Assembly (NCBI RefSeq): GCF_019933235.1
Contig: NZ_CP082945.1
Span: forward strand, 1,054,001-1,118,000
Direction of reading: 5' to 3'
Length of the DNA: 64,000 bases
Source: Streptomyces angustmyceticus
GTDB taxonomy: Bacteria > Actinomycetota > Actinomycetes > Streptomycetales > Streptomycetaceae
Shown: piece after piece, positions 1 through 7,600 of the stretch
Numbering within the stretch: the stretch's first letter is position 1
Layout: the number at the start of each line of letters is the position of its first letter
The notes under the pieces: model-generated
What the model saw: only the letters and a program-made list of their open reading frames with translations
What the model was told of the DNA's origin: nothing
Databases searched by the model: none
Program-made: the position numbers and the translations under genes

Positions 1-1
1 C

Positions 2-472
2 AAAGCAGCCGACATCCTCGTGCTGGCCGGCCCGATCTGGCTGGGCGACAACAGCTCCGTGACCAAGCAGGTGATCGAACGCCTCTATGCCTGCTCGAGC
101 CTTCTCAACACGTCCGGCCAGTACGCCTATTACGGGCGGGCCGGCGGCTGTCTGATCACCGGCAACGAGGACGGCGTCAAGCACTGTGCCATGAACGTCC
201 TCTACAGCCTCCAGCACCTCGGCTACACCATCCCCCCTCAGGCCGACGCCGGCTGGATCGGCGAAGCGGGCCCCGGTCCTTCCTACCTCGACCCCGGCTC
301 GGGCGGCCCGGAGAACGAGTTCACCAACCGCAACACCACCTTCATGACCTGGAACCTGCTGCACCTGGCCAGGATGCTCAAGGACGCCGGCGGAATCCCC
401 GCATACGGCAACCAGCGCACCGCGTGGGATGCCGGCTGCCGTCATGACTATGAAAATCCGGAACACCGGTAG
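2..472 (+). CDS. Flavodoxin-family NAD(P)H-dependent oxidoreductase, 5' partial
   Basis: The reading frame is open from base 2, so the N-terminus, including the usual FMN phosphate-binding loop, lies outside the window. What remains (about 156 residues) starts with ADILVLAGPIWLGDNSS, the 'P-x-W/Y-x-G' segment typical of NADPH-dependent FMN reductase and WrbA-like flavodoxins. It continues with KQVIERL and the conserved YAYYGRAGGCLITGNEDG region that contacts flavin and the dimer partner. The family moves electrons from NAD(P)H to FMN or quinone-like substrates in the cytosol; the substrate here cannot be told. The tail (HDYENPEHR) looks like a natural C-terminus. The downstream neighbour is on the opposite strand. 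Confidence 0.85.
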   Translation, partial: KAADILVLAGPIWLGDNSSVTKQVIERLYACSSLLNTSGQYAYYGRAGGCLITGNEDGVKHCAMNVLYSLQHLGYTIPPQADAGWIGEAGPGPSYLDPGSGGPENEFTNRNTTFMTWNLLHLARMLKDAGGIPAYGNQRTAWDAGCRHDYENPEHR

Positions 473-774
473 CGTGGTGGGCGGCCGTACCACGAAGGCA
501 TCCGTCTGCAGGGACGCCAACCACCGCGGGGATCGTCAGGGTTTCCGCTGACGACACCACGGCCACCACACCCTGGGGTGTCCGGCAGCCGGAATGCGTT
601 GCCGCGTCCCGGCCCCGCAGAAGCGGACTTGCCAGTAGTCCCGGCATCCGGCTCGCCTCCACCCGGGCCCGACCCGGGAAAAGCCAGAGGCGGCTGACCG
701 CCCGAAGGCGACTCAACGGCCTCAGGTCAGCCCCCGGAGGCGCAACCGCCGGCCGGGGCCGCCCTGAGATCCGG
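473..774. other. Intergenic, no gene seen
   Basis: About 300 bp between two convergent genes. The open frame on the minus strand here has arginine-rich, low-complexity translation and no ribosome binding site, so I treat it as GC-bias noise. No clear terminator stem was found. Confidence 0.6.
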
Positions 775-1419
775 TCACTTTCGCCAGAACAAGTGGTGCG
801 TCACCCCGCTCGGGCTGGGCACGACATCCAGGTGGAACCGGTCGAGCAGCTCATCGGGGGACTCCCAGAGTCGTAGTCCGGACCCGAGCTGCGTCGGTGA
901 GACCGCCACGTGCAGGGTGTCGACGAGGTCGGCGTCGAGGAACTCCCGGATGGTGGTTACTCCGCCGCCGAGTCGGACGTCCTTGCCCTGTGCCGCCTCC
1001 CGGGCCTGCTCGAGGACCGTGGCCGGGTCGCCGTCGACGAAGTGGAACGTGGTGTCGGACAGCGTGAACGAAGGACGCCGGTGGTGGGTCAGGACGAACA
1101 CCGGGGTGTGGAACGGGGGCTCGTCCCCCCACCAGCCCTGCCAGTCATGGTCGTGCCAGGGCCCGCGCTGGGGCCCGAACTTGTTGCGGCCCATGATCTC
1201 GGCGCCGATGTTGCGGGCGAAGTCCCGGGTGAAGTAGTCGTCGAGGCCCCTGCTGCCCCCGGGGTCAGTCCGCATGGGCCAGCTCGCCGTGGCGCCGGCC
1301 CAGGCGAACAGCCTCTCGGGCTCGACATGACCGAACGGCCTCTCCAGGGTCTGGTCCTCACCGGCCCCGATTCCGTCACTCGAGACATTGAAGTTCTGGA
1401 CTCTCAGTAGCTGAGCCAC
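775..1419 (-). CDS. Dihydrofolate reductase family protein (RibD C-terminal domain)
   Basis: A single-domain protein of 214 residues with the RibD_C/DHFR-like fold: N-terminal strand VQNFNVSSDGIGAG, central EIMGRNKFGP, the PVFVLTHHRRP strand, and the NADPH-binding GGGVTTIREFLDADLVD motif followed by LHVAVSPTQLGSG. Members reduce pterin- or pyrimidine-like substrates with NADPH; the actual substrate of these stand-alone Streptomyces copies is mostly unknown. I chose the GTG at 1419 because AGGAGG sits six bases upstream; a longer frame starting at 1443 would place that ribosome site inside the gene. It stands alone, with decayed-looking DNA on its 5' side. Confidence 0.85.
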   Translation of the reverse strand: MAQLLRVQNFNVSSDGIGAGEDQTLERPFGHVEPERLFAWAGATASWPMRTDPGGSRGLDDYFTRDFARNIGAEIMGRNKFGPQRGPWHDHDWQGWWGDEPPFHTPVFVLTHHRRPSFTLSDTTFHFVDGDPATVLEQAREAAQGKDVRLGGGVTTIREFLDADLVDTLHVAVSPTQLGSGLRLWESPDELLDRFHLDVVPSPSGVTHHLFWRK

Positions 1420-1664
1420 GTGTTCCTCCTGTGTTGTCGACAACGGTGGTAGGACGTGCCGATCCGGGAAAACTCATCGCCCGCGTCCCGACAGATCATC
1501 GTGCGCGTGCTGGTGAGCACACCAGCGGGCTGCTCAACTACACCGGCGAACTCTGCGACGACAGGAGGGGCGCGCCGGGGATCCCCGCGATCACGGGCAG
1601 GGAGTGGGGGGACAACCGATTCCCCGGTCGCCTCCCGACCTGGTGGGCGAGCACTGTCACGAGC

Positions 1665-2339
1665 TCAGGTGGCGCGGCGCTGATCGTTGCTGTGGTGGCG
1701 CAGCTGCTCAGCGTGGTGGGTGAGGGTTTTGATGCGGGTGGCGAGGTCGGGGTGGTGCTGGAGGTGCGGCGCAGCGGCCGCCAGAGGGGCCAGGAGGTTG
1801 GCGGCGTCGTCGTCGGCGAGGGCCTGGTTGAGGTGCTCGATGGGCGCGTGAGCGTTGGCGGGGAGGTTGGTGAGGGCGGTGATCTGCCCGGCGAGTTGGC
1901 GCAGGTCGGCGGCGTTGTGGCGGGCCCAGGCGGCGACGCTGCGGTTGGCGGCGCGGCGGTCGCGGGTGGCTTTGACGCGTGCTTCACCGGTGGTGTTGGC
2001 GGGGCCGGGCCGCAGGCGGAGATAGCGACGCTCGGCGGCCTGGCGGCTGGCGACGCCGAGCGGTTGGGCCAGGTCCGCCCAGCTGGCGCCCGCTTCCCGA
2101 GCCGCTTCGATCAGATCCGTCTCCCAGGCGGCGAGCTGTTCGCGGACCTCTCGAAGCAGCATCAGTGAAGCCAGGGCCTGCTGGGGTGCCGCGGCGGGGG
2201 CGTGCGGTTCGTCGGCCTGCGTGGTGTGGGCGGTGTACATGGCTTCGTTGATGGTGTTCAGCGCCGCCGCGGCGGCGAGGAAGGGCACGGGGGCGGCGTG
2301 CCGGCTGGGGGACGGCGTGGGCTGATCGGGCCTGGGCAC
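1665..2339 (-). CDS. HTH regulator divergent from hsp20 (HSP18 regulator type)
   Basis: A 224-residue, Ala-rich protein transcribed away from the small heat-shock gene. Near residue 85 it has a helix-turn-helix-like segment, SWADLAQPLGVASRQAAERR, which matches the 'ASW..IA..LGVSRQAA..RY' pattern of short HTH proteins. The rest is helical with no enzyme motif. Streptomyces genomes often carry such a protein beside hsp20 under the name HSP18 transcriptional regulator. GTG at 2339 is preferred because GGAGG lies upstream at a good distance. The perfect inverted repeat at 2357-2400 overlaps its promoter region and is the obvious candidate operator for auto- and hsp20 control. DNA binding is inferred, not shown. 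Confidence 0.75.
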   Translation of the reverse strand: MPRPDQPTPSPSRHAAPVPFLAAAAALNTINEAMYTAHTTQADEPHAPAAAPQQALASLMLLREVREQLAAWETDLIEAAREAGASWADLAQPLGVASRQAAERRYLRLRPGPANTTGEARVKATRDRRAANRSVAAWARHNAADLRQLAGQITALTNLPANAHAPIEHLNQALADDDAANLLAPLAAAAPHLQHHPDLATRIKTLTHHAEQLRHHSNDQRRAT

Positions 2340-2356
2340 CGTGATCCTCCGATCCT

Positions 2357-2400
2357 GTCGTCCAATGGATAACACTTCGGCTTGTCATCCATTGGACGAC
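2357..2400. promoter_or_regulatory. Perfect 14-bp inverted repeat between HTH gene and hsp20
   Basis: Left arm GTCGTCCAATGGAT (2357-2370) and right arm ATCCATTGGACGAC (2387-2400) are perfect complements with a 16-bp spacer. The element sits in the shared control region of the divergent HTH gene and hsp20, less AT-poor than its surroundings. Size, symmetry and place fit an operator for a dimeric repressor. It differs from the short RheA operator described for S. albus hsp18 (TGTCATC-N5-GATGACA, from memory). Confidence 0.7.
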
Positions 2401-2467
2401 ATGCTACAACGGTATCAGGTGAAGCGCATTGGCAGTTTCTGCCCGAAGTTTCTGGAGGTGTTTCGCG

Positions 2468-2902
2468 ATGTTGATGCGCACCGACCCGTTCCGCGAACTC
2501 GATCGGCTCACCCAGCAGCTGATGGGCACGTCCGGCACCTGGTCCAGGCCGTCCCCGATGCCGATGGACGCCTACCGTGAGGGTGAGGAGTACGTGATCG
2601 CCCTCGATCTGCCCGGGGTGTCCACGGACGCGATCGATATCGACGTCGAGCGGAACATGCTGACCGTCAAGGCCGAGCGCCGACCGGTGACCAAGGCCGA
2701 CACCGTGCAGATGGAGCTCTCCGAGCGTCCGCTGGGCGTCTTCTCCCGCCAGCTCATGCTGGCCGACACCCTCGACACCGAGCACATCAAGGCCGATTAC
2801 GACGCAGGCGTCCTGACCCTGCGCATCCCGATCGCCGAACGCGCCAAGCCCCGCAAGATCAGCATCGGCGGGGAACCCGGGCACAAGCAGATCAGCGGCT
2901 GA
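2468..2902 (+). CDS. hsp20: Small heat shock protein, Hsp20/alpha-crystallin family
   Basis: A 144-residue cytosolic chaperone that holds unfolding proteins without ATP and assembles into oligomers. After the N-terminal [20 protein letters not shown] arm comes the alpha-crystallin domain: [35 protein letters not shown], and the closing strand [20 protein letters not shown], with the A-x-x-x-n-G-V-L signature present as [17 protein letters not shown] lies nine bases before the ATG at 2468; an upstream in-frame codon at 2429 lacks one. It leads a probable operon with the two DUF2267 genes and shares a control region with the divergent HTH protein. Confidence 0.95.
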   Translation: MLMRTDPFRELDRLTQQLMGTSGTWSRPSPMPMDAYREGEEYVIALDLPGVSTDAIDIDVERNMLTVKAERRPVTKADTVQMELSERPLGVFSRQLMLADTLDTEHIKADYDAGVLTLRIPIAERAKPRKISIGGEPGHKQISG

Positions 2903-2913
2903 GCGGATCACAC

Positions 2914-2949
2914 GGGCGGGGCAGGCCTCCCCTTCTCCCGGCCCCGCCC
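2914..2949 (+). terminator. GC hairpin between hsp20 and DUF2267 gene
   Basis: GGGCGGGGC (2914-2922) pairs with GCCCCGCCC (2941-2949) around an 18-base loop. There is no T-run. It may end most hsp20 transcripts or lower read-through into the two downstream genes. Confidence 0.5.
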
Positions 2950-2973
2950 TCCGCACACATCAAGGGGGCCTCG

Positions 2974-3372
2974 GTGATGACCCTGCGGTGGGAGGCGTTC
3001 CTGGCGCATGTCCAGGAACGCGGCGAGTACGAGACGTCACAGGAAGCAGACCGGGCGGCGCGCGTCGTCCTGGCACTGCTCGGCGCGCACCTGGTGGGGC
3101 ACGAGCGTGCCGAGCTGGCCGCCCGGCTGCCGGAGGCCTACGCCCTGATCCTGCTCAACCCGCTGCAGGCCGCTGAACCGCTCTCCGCCGAGCGGTTCGT
3201 CCAGGCCACTGCGGCCTGGATCGAGGGCGCCACCGCGGAGACCGCGAAGTGGGATGTCGGTGCCGTCCTCAGCGTCGTGGCGGACGCCTCCGGTGAAGAG
3301 CTCATGCAGCGCGTCCTGCTCCAGCTCCCACCCGGCTACGACCTCCTCTTCGGCCGTCCCCAGTCAGCTTGA
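2974..3372 (+). CDS. DUF2267 domain protein (first copy)
   Basis: A 132-residue helical protein matching the DUF2267 pattern: FLAHVQERGEYETSQEADRAARVVLALLG at the start, the conserved RAELAARLPEAYA segment, and the C-terminal LPPGYDLLFGRP, which is a strong family signature. The function of DUF2267 is unknown; members are repeatedly found beside hsp20 genes in actinobacteria and are presumed stress-related. The start may be the first or second of two consecutive start codons. The neighbouring gene at 3425 is a clear paralogue, so the pair arose by tandem duplication. Confidence 0.85.
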   Translation: MMTLRWEAFLAHVQERGEYETSQEADRAARVVLALLGAHLVGHERAELAARLPEAYALILLNPLQAAEPLSAERFVQATAAWIEGATAETAKWDVGAVLSVVADASGEELMQRVLLQLPPGYDLLFGRPQSA

Positions 3373-3424
3373 ACCAAGACATGGCGCGCATTGCGCCTTG
3401 TGACGAGAAAGGCAAAGTCTCTCC

Positions 3425-3859
3425 ATGTCCCTGCAGCCCGGGCCGGTTCTTCCCACAGCGGGTATGACGTTCGACCAGATGCTGGAGCGCGTCCGGTACG
3501 AAGGCGCCTATCCCACCCGCGAGCGAGCCGGAGAAATCGTCCGCGCCGTGCTGGCCGGACTGGGCCGCCAGCTCACCGGTGAGGAACGCGTCGACCTCGC
3601 GGCCCGCCTGCCCGTCGAGGCCGCCACGGTGTTCGCCTTCCAGGTCCCCGACCCCCAGCAACTCACCGGCCGGGAGTTCGTCAAGGATCTGGCAGCGCGC
3701 ACCGGCGGCACACCCGCCACCGCACGCTGGGACACCGGCACCGTGCTCACCACCGTCGGCCAACTCGCCGGCCACGACCTCCTCACCCGCATCCTCGCCC
3801 AGCTCCCCTCCGGGTACGGGCTCCTGTTCGGCCGCGCCGAACTCACACAGGCTGCCTGA
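3425..3859 (+). CDS. DUF2267 domain protein (second copy)
   Basis: A 144-residue paralogue of the preceding gene. It keeps MTFDQMLERVRYEGAYPTRE, GEERVDLAARLPVEAA and the closing LPSGYGLLFGRAEL. It is separated from the first copy by 52 bp and follows hsp20 on the same strand, so all three are probably co-expressed during heat or protein-folding stress. No enzyme motif is visible and the molecular role of the family is not known. Confidence 0.85.
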   Translation: MSLQPGPVLPTAGMTFDQMLERVRYEGAYPTRERAGEIVRAVLAGLGRQLTGEERVDLAARLPVEAATVFAFQVPDPQQLTGREFVKDLAARTGGTPATARWDTGTVLTTVGQLAGHDLLTRILAQLPSGYGLLFGRAELTQAA

Positions 3860-4701
3860 CACAGCAGCCCAGAACGCGATGCCGGCCGATTGGCGAGACA
3901 CAAGCAGTACCACCCCGTGCTGGCTGAGACAGCGCGTCAGCACGGGCACCCGCTGACTGGCCTCCGGCCTACGGCCCCCTGGTGGGCTGTGCACTACGGG
4001 CCGATGTCGCGCCGGCCGGTCTGCCCCGTCACCCACCCAGGGTGGCGGGGCAGACCGCCGACAACCCCCGCCGCCCCAACCGGCAGCCCAGTTGAAGGCT
4101 CTACGCTCTCCTGGCGATTGGACGGCACATGGCGTCCGGTCAGCGAGCTGCGTCGTCACACCATCCCGCAAGAGTCCCGCCTTCGCGGACAATCTGCTGG
4201 GCCGCGTTCGCGTCGGCCACCATCAGCACGCGCGGACCCGTGGCCCACGAAGACGAGATCGTCACCGCCGTCCTGGACCACTCAGCGTTCCATCGCAGTC
4301 AACGACGTTGCGGCCGAGCCGGTCCACCGCTGCGGCGACGAGGCCGTCATACGGCCCCGCTCGTCACGAAGCCACGGGCCGAGCTGTGGCCGGGTGACCG
4401 GGGCCGTGGCGCCCGATACCTCCCGGTCGTCAAAGCTTCTCCGAGTCGATCACGCAGGGTCCGGGAGATTTCGCGTCCACCGCCAGGACGACCTCGGTCA
4501 GCCCAGGAAGCTCAGTCGAACCTGGCGAGCGCATGCCATGCGCGGCACCTTCGTCGTGCACCGCGGGCTGCGGGATCACAGCCCAGATTCACGCCGGCGG
4601 AGACGGACCGCATCCCTCCCCCGGGCGCCCACACGCTGACCCAACCTTGGTCCGGGGTGTGCCGTCGGCCGGGTGCGCACCCGGGGTGAGGACAGGCGCG
4701 C
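3860..4701. other. Non-coding or fully decayed stretch
   Basis: Several overlapping open frames exist on the plus strand, but all translate to Arg/Pro/Ser-rich sequence without family patterns or ribosome sites. I see no intact gene. It probably consists of old remnants leading into the MBL-fold pseudogene. Confidence 0.5.
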
Positions 4702-5140
4702 GTGTTCGACAAGTGGCTCAGGCCGCAGGAAGTGGATCAGCCTGATGGACTGTTGGATGACCAGCTGCCCACGGTGGGCCGCCCCGATCTGGTCGAGCCG
4801 CGGCTGACCGAGCAGCTGGCCCGTGCCCAGCATGTCTCCGCCCACCGCCTGGCCGATGAGCCGGACGACGAGGTGCCGGTGCTGCCCACCCACGGCTTCG
4901 GCAGCTTCTGCTCCTCCTCACAGGCCGAGGGGGACGCGACCACGATCGGCCAGGACCTGGCCGATCCCGTGGGGCAAGCCCGTCACCCTGCTCGCCGACA
5001 CCCCTGAGCAGATCACCGACGCACAGCGAGAACTGACCCGGGTAGGCATCGACCGCCCGGCCGCCGCCACCGGCGACCCGGGCACCTGGGTCGGCGCCGG
5101 CGAGCAGCTCGCTTCCTTCCTCCGCGCCCGGACGAACTGC
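4702..5140 (+). pseudogene. MBL-fold hydrolase/rhodanese-type remnant
   Basis: The first frame holds VPVLPTHGFGSFCSSSQAEGD, the 'P-T-H-G-x-G-S-x-C' segment of Streptomyces MBL-fold metallohydrolases that carry rhodanese domains. At about position 4970 the reading continues in another frame with GKPVTLLADTPEQITDAQRE and LTRVGIDRPAAATGDPG, which is the start of the rhodanese part. The long stretch that should lie between these two blocks is missing, so there is both an internal deletion and a frame change. The family hydrolyses sulfur-containing or thioester substrates, but this copy cannot work. Confidence 0.6.
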
Positions 5141-5560
5141 CCGTACAGCAGCATCCAGAAGTTGCGGTGGCGGGCGGAGACCTTCTCGATCTGCTCGGCG
5201 AATCCGCCGAAGCCGTCCACCGCCTGCGCGACCGCGCCGAGCCCGCCGGCCTGCACCACCTGGGCCTTCACCAGGCGAGGGCTGCCGGGGAGACCCTGCC
5301 CTCCAGCCGCGTCGCGACCTCGGCGGCCGACGTCTCCTGTGCCGGGCCGCCCTCGTCGATGCGCTTGACGGGGACGAAATCCCGCGGCTCCGAGGCATCC
5401 GCCGCGTCCGCCTCCCCGGCAAAGTCGGTGATCTTCCCTGTGGCGACTCAGGGCCCAGACCGAGCTCTGGTCGCACTTCGGCGCAAGTACGACGGTGGTC
5501 ATGAGCCGCAGCCCGGCCCGCCTCGCTCGATGCCGCCCGCCGGTGGGGGCGCGATGGGGG
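5141..5560 (-). pseudogene. Unidentified minus-strand remnant
   Basis: Two minus-strand frames have protein-like composition: KITDFAGEADAADASEPRDF in one and, further on, GFAEQIEKVSARHRNFWMLL in another. They look like neighbouring parts of one gene joined by a frameshift. The second block is amphipathic-helical. I do not recognise the family, and neither half has a plausible start with a ribosome site. Confidence 0.3.
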
Positions 5561-5620
5561 TTACCCAGATCTCCCTTCCATGCGATGTTCAAATGTCTGA
5601 TGTTTGTATAGGCTGTCTTC

Positions 5621-6331
5621 ATGAAGCGCATCAGCACACCGCGGAGGACGGCAAGCCTGTCCGCGCAGCTCGTGGACAGCCTCCGCTCGCACATTGAGGC
5701 AGGTGGATGGCCAGTGGGAACGCGAATCCCGCCGGAGCAGGCCCTCATCGAGGAGCTCGGGGTGGGACGCAGCACGCTACGGGAGGCGCTCGGCGCGCTC
5801 GTGCACCTGGGCCTGTTGGAAGCCCGGATCGGGGACGGCACCTACGTCCGCGCGTCGAGTGAGCTCCAGTCGGTCATGGTGCGGCGAGCGAGTGCCGCGC
5901 AGCGGGACAACGTTCTCGAACTGCGCACCGTCCTTGAGGAGTACGCCTCAGGGGCCGCCGCCCTGCGTCGCAGCGAGGACCAACTGCACCAGCTGAAAGA
6001 GCTGTTGGCCGACGCCGACGCGGCCTGCGCCGGTGAGGACATGTCCGCGGCCGGCAGTGTCGACGCATTGTTCCACCGGGCCGTCGTCCGGGCGAGCGGA
6101 AACGACCTCCTGATCGAGGTGTACGACTACCTCGGTACAGCTCTCACCTCCGCCCTGGGCGGCCTGCCCTGGGACGCCGTCGGCGCCGAGGAGCATGCCG
6201 GCCTGCACAGGCGACTCGTCGACGCGATCGAGGACCGGGACGAGAGCGGCGCCCGTGGCGCGGCGGCTGCGATCGTCCAGCTCACCCGTGACCACGATGC
6301 CGAGGCACCACGAGTGACGGAGGGGCAGTGA
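5621..6331 (+). CDS. FadR/GntR-family transcriptional regulator
   Basis: A 236-residue regulator. Residues about 10-75 form the GntR winged helix: LVDSLRSHIEAGGWPVGTRI, EELGVGRSTLREALGALVHL, then the wing GDGTYVRA. Residues about 90-225 are the FadR-type all-helical ligand domain (FCD) with LELRTVLEEYASGAAALR, DALFHRAVVRASGN and EEHAGLHRRLVDAIEDRD, including the Asp/His residues that often bind metal in this family. It overlaps the next gene by 4 bp (ATGA type), so it probably controlled that MFS transporter, now broken. Ligand unknown. The AT-rich TTCAAATGTCTGATGTTTG just upstream is a possible operator. Confidence 0.9.
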   Translation: MKRISTPRRTASLSAQLVDSLRSHIEAGGWPVGTRIPPEQALIEELGVGRSTLREALGALVHLGLLEARIGDGTYVRASSELQSVMVRRASAAQRDNVLELRTVLEEYASGAAALRRSEDQLHQLKELLADADAACAGEDMSAAGSVDALFHRAVVRASGNDLLIEVYDYLGTALTSALGGLPWDAVGAEEHAGLHRRLVDAIEDRDESGARGAAAAIVQLTRDHDAEAPRVTEGQ

Positions 6332-7430
6332 GCAAGGAGTTATCTTCGATATCCCGTCAACCCTCCACCTCCGGGCCGTCGGCTGCCGACAACACCCGGC
6401 CTGCCGTGTCGATCGGGCTCGCCTTCGCGATCTGCCTCGTAGCGGCGAACCTGCGAACGCGTCTCACCGGTGTCGGTACGCTGCTGCCGGCGATCGAGCA
6501 CGGCAGCGACCTGACATCGAGCTGGGGCGGGCTGCTGAGCACTCCCCCTGCTGACGTTCAGCGCGACGCCGCCTCTGGCGGCCCGGACCTCTCACCGGTT
6601 CGGCACCGAACGCCCGCTCGTGGCAGCCCTTGGCGCGCCGACCGCCGGAACTGTGGTCCCGTTCGATTGCCTCTGTGATCTGCCTGTTCACCGGGACCGT
6701 GATCCCGTCTGCTGCCATCGCGTTCGGCAATGTGCTGCTACCCGCTCTGATCAGGCAGAGCGTGCCCGCACACCGCCTTCAGGGCATCAGCGCTCTCTAC
6801 GTCACCGTCATGGGCGTCACGGCCGCGGTCTCCTCCGGGATCTCCGCGCCGCTTTCCCACACCTTCCCGGGTTCCTGGCACACCGCTGCCGCCCGGGGTG
6901 TTGCCTTCACCATCGCGGCGTTCGTCGTCTGGCTGCCCCGGACACGGGGCGACAGGCCCCAAGCCTCCACCGGCGTGACCCGCAGTCCGGCCCCCTTGGC
7001 GGTCGCGACTGGCATGGCAGGTCAGCAAAATCAGGGACCTGCAGTCCCCGGGCTTACACACCGCCGTCGCGTGGCCACCCAGCATCCTGATGGACTGCGG
7101 CCGGGACCTCGGTCGTTGTGGCCGGTGGCTTCGCCGCGCTGGTGTCCGCCCCGCGCTGTCCGTTCTGGCGTGCGCCCTGCTCGCTCGGGCGGTGGCGAGT
7201 TCCTCGTCCTCTCGCCGGCCTTTCAGAGCGAACGTGCCGGTAGCTCCGGCGAAGCTGCCGCGCCGGCAGGCATGGCGCAGTCCATCGGCTACCTCGTAGC
7301 AGCGGCCGGCCCCCTCCTCCTCGACATCCCGCACGACATCACGAGCCGCTGGACATTCCACTCATTGCCCTGATTGTTCTCGGCTTTGCCATGGCAGGTA
7401 CTGGATACGACGCAGGGCGAACCATCAAGA
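6328..7430 (+). pseudogene. CynX/NimT-type MFS transporter, multiply frameshifted
   Basis: The N-terminus is intact (FAICLVAANLRTRLTGVGTL), then the frame breaks near 6547. LTFSATPPLAARTSHRFGTE continues in a second frame, and ICLFTGTVIPSAAIAFGNVL in a third. Further pieces are HTAVAWPPSILMDCGRDL, GMAQSIGYLVAAAGPLL and finally ALIVLGFAMAGTGYDAGRT in other frames. The order matches the twelve-helix cyanate/2-nitroimidazole-type MFS family, so the gene is recognisable along its whole length but has at least four frame changes and cannot make a transporter. It was translationally coupled to the FadR-type regulator upstream. Confidence 0.8.
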
Positions 7431-7600
7431 GCACGACCTCGACGCGTCGTTCCCCCGCCTCGCTCGCCCGAGCCGGAGCCACGTGCCCGGCCCAGGTCCG
7501 TTCCAGCACCACGGCACCCTGCCACCCCTGCCTTCCCTTGCCCGAAAAGTGAAGATCCCTCCCGACGAACGAGCCTTCAAGGCCACAGAGGAGACCACTC

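Noticed and set aside
1431..2168. Plus-strand Gly/Val-rich open frame of 245 codons
   Set aside because: Valine/glycine repeats reflect the complement of the Ala-rich HTH gene; no ribosome site.
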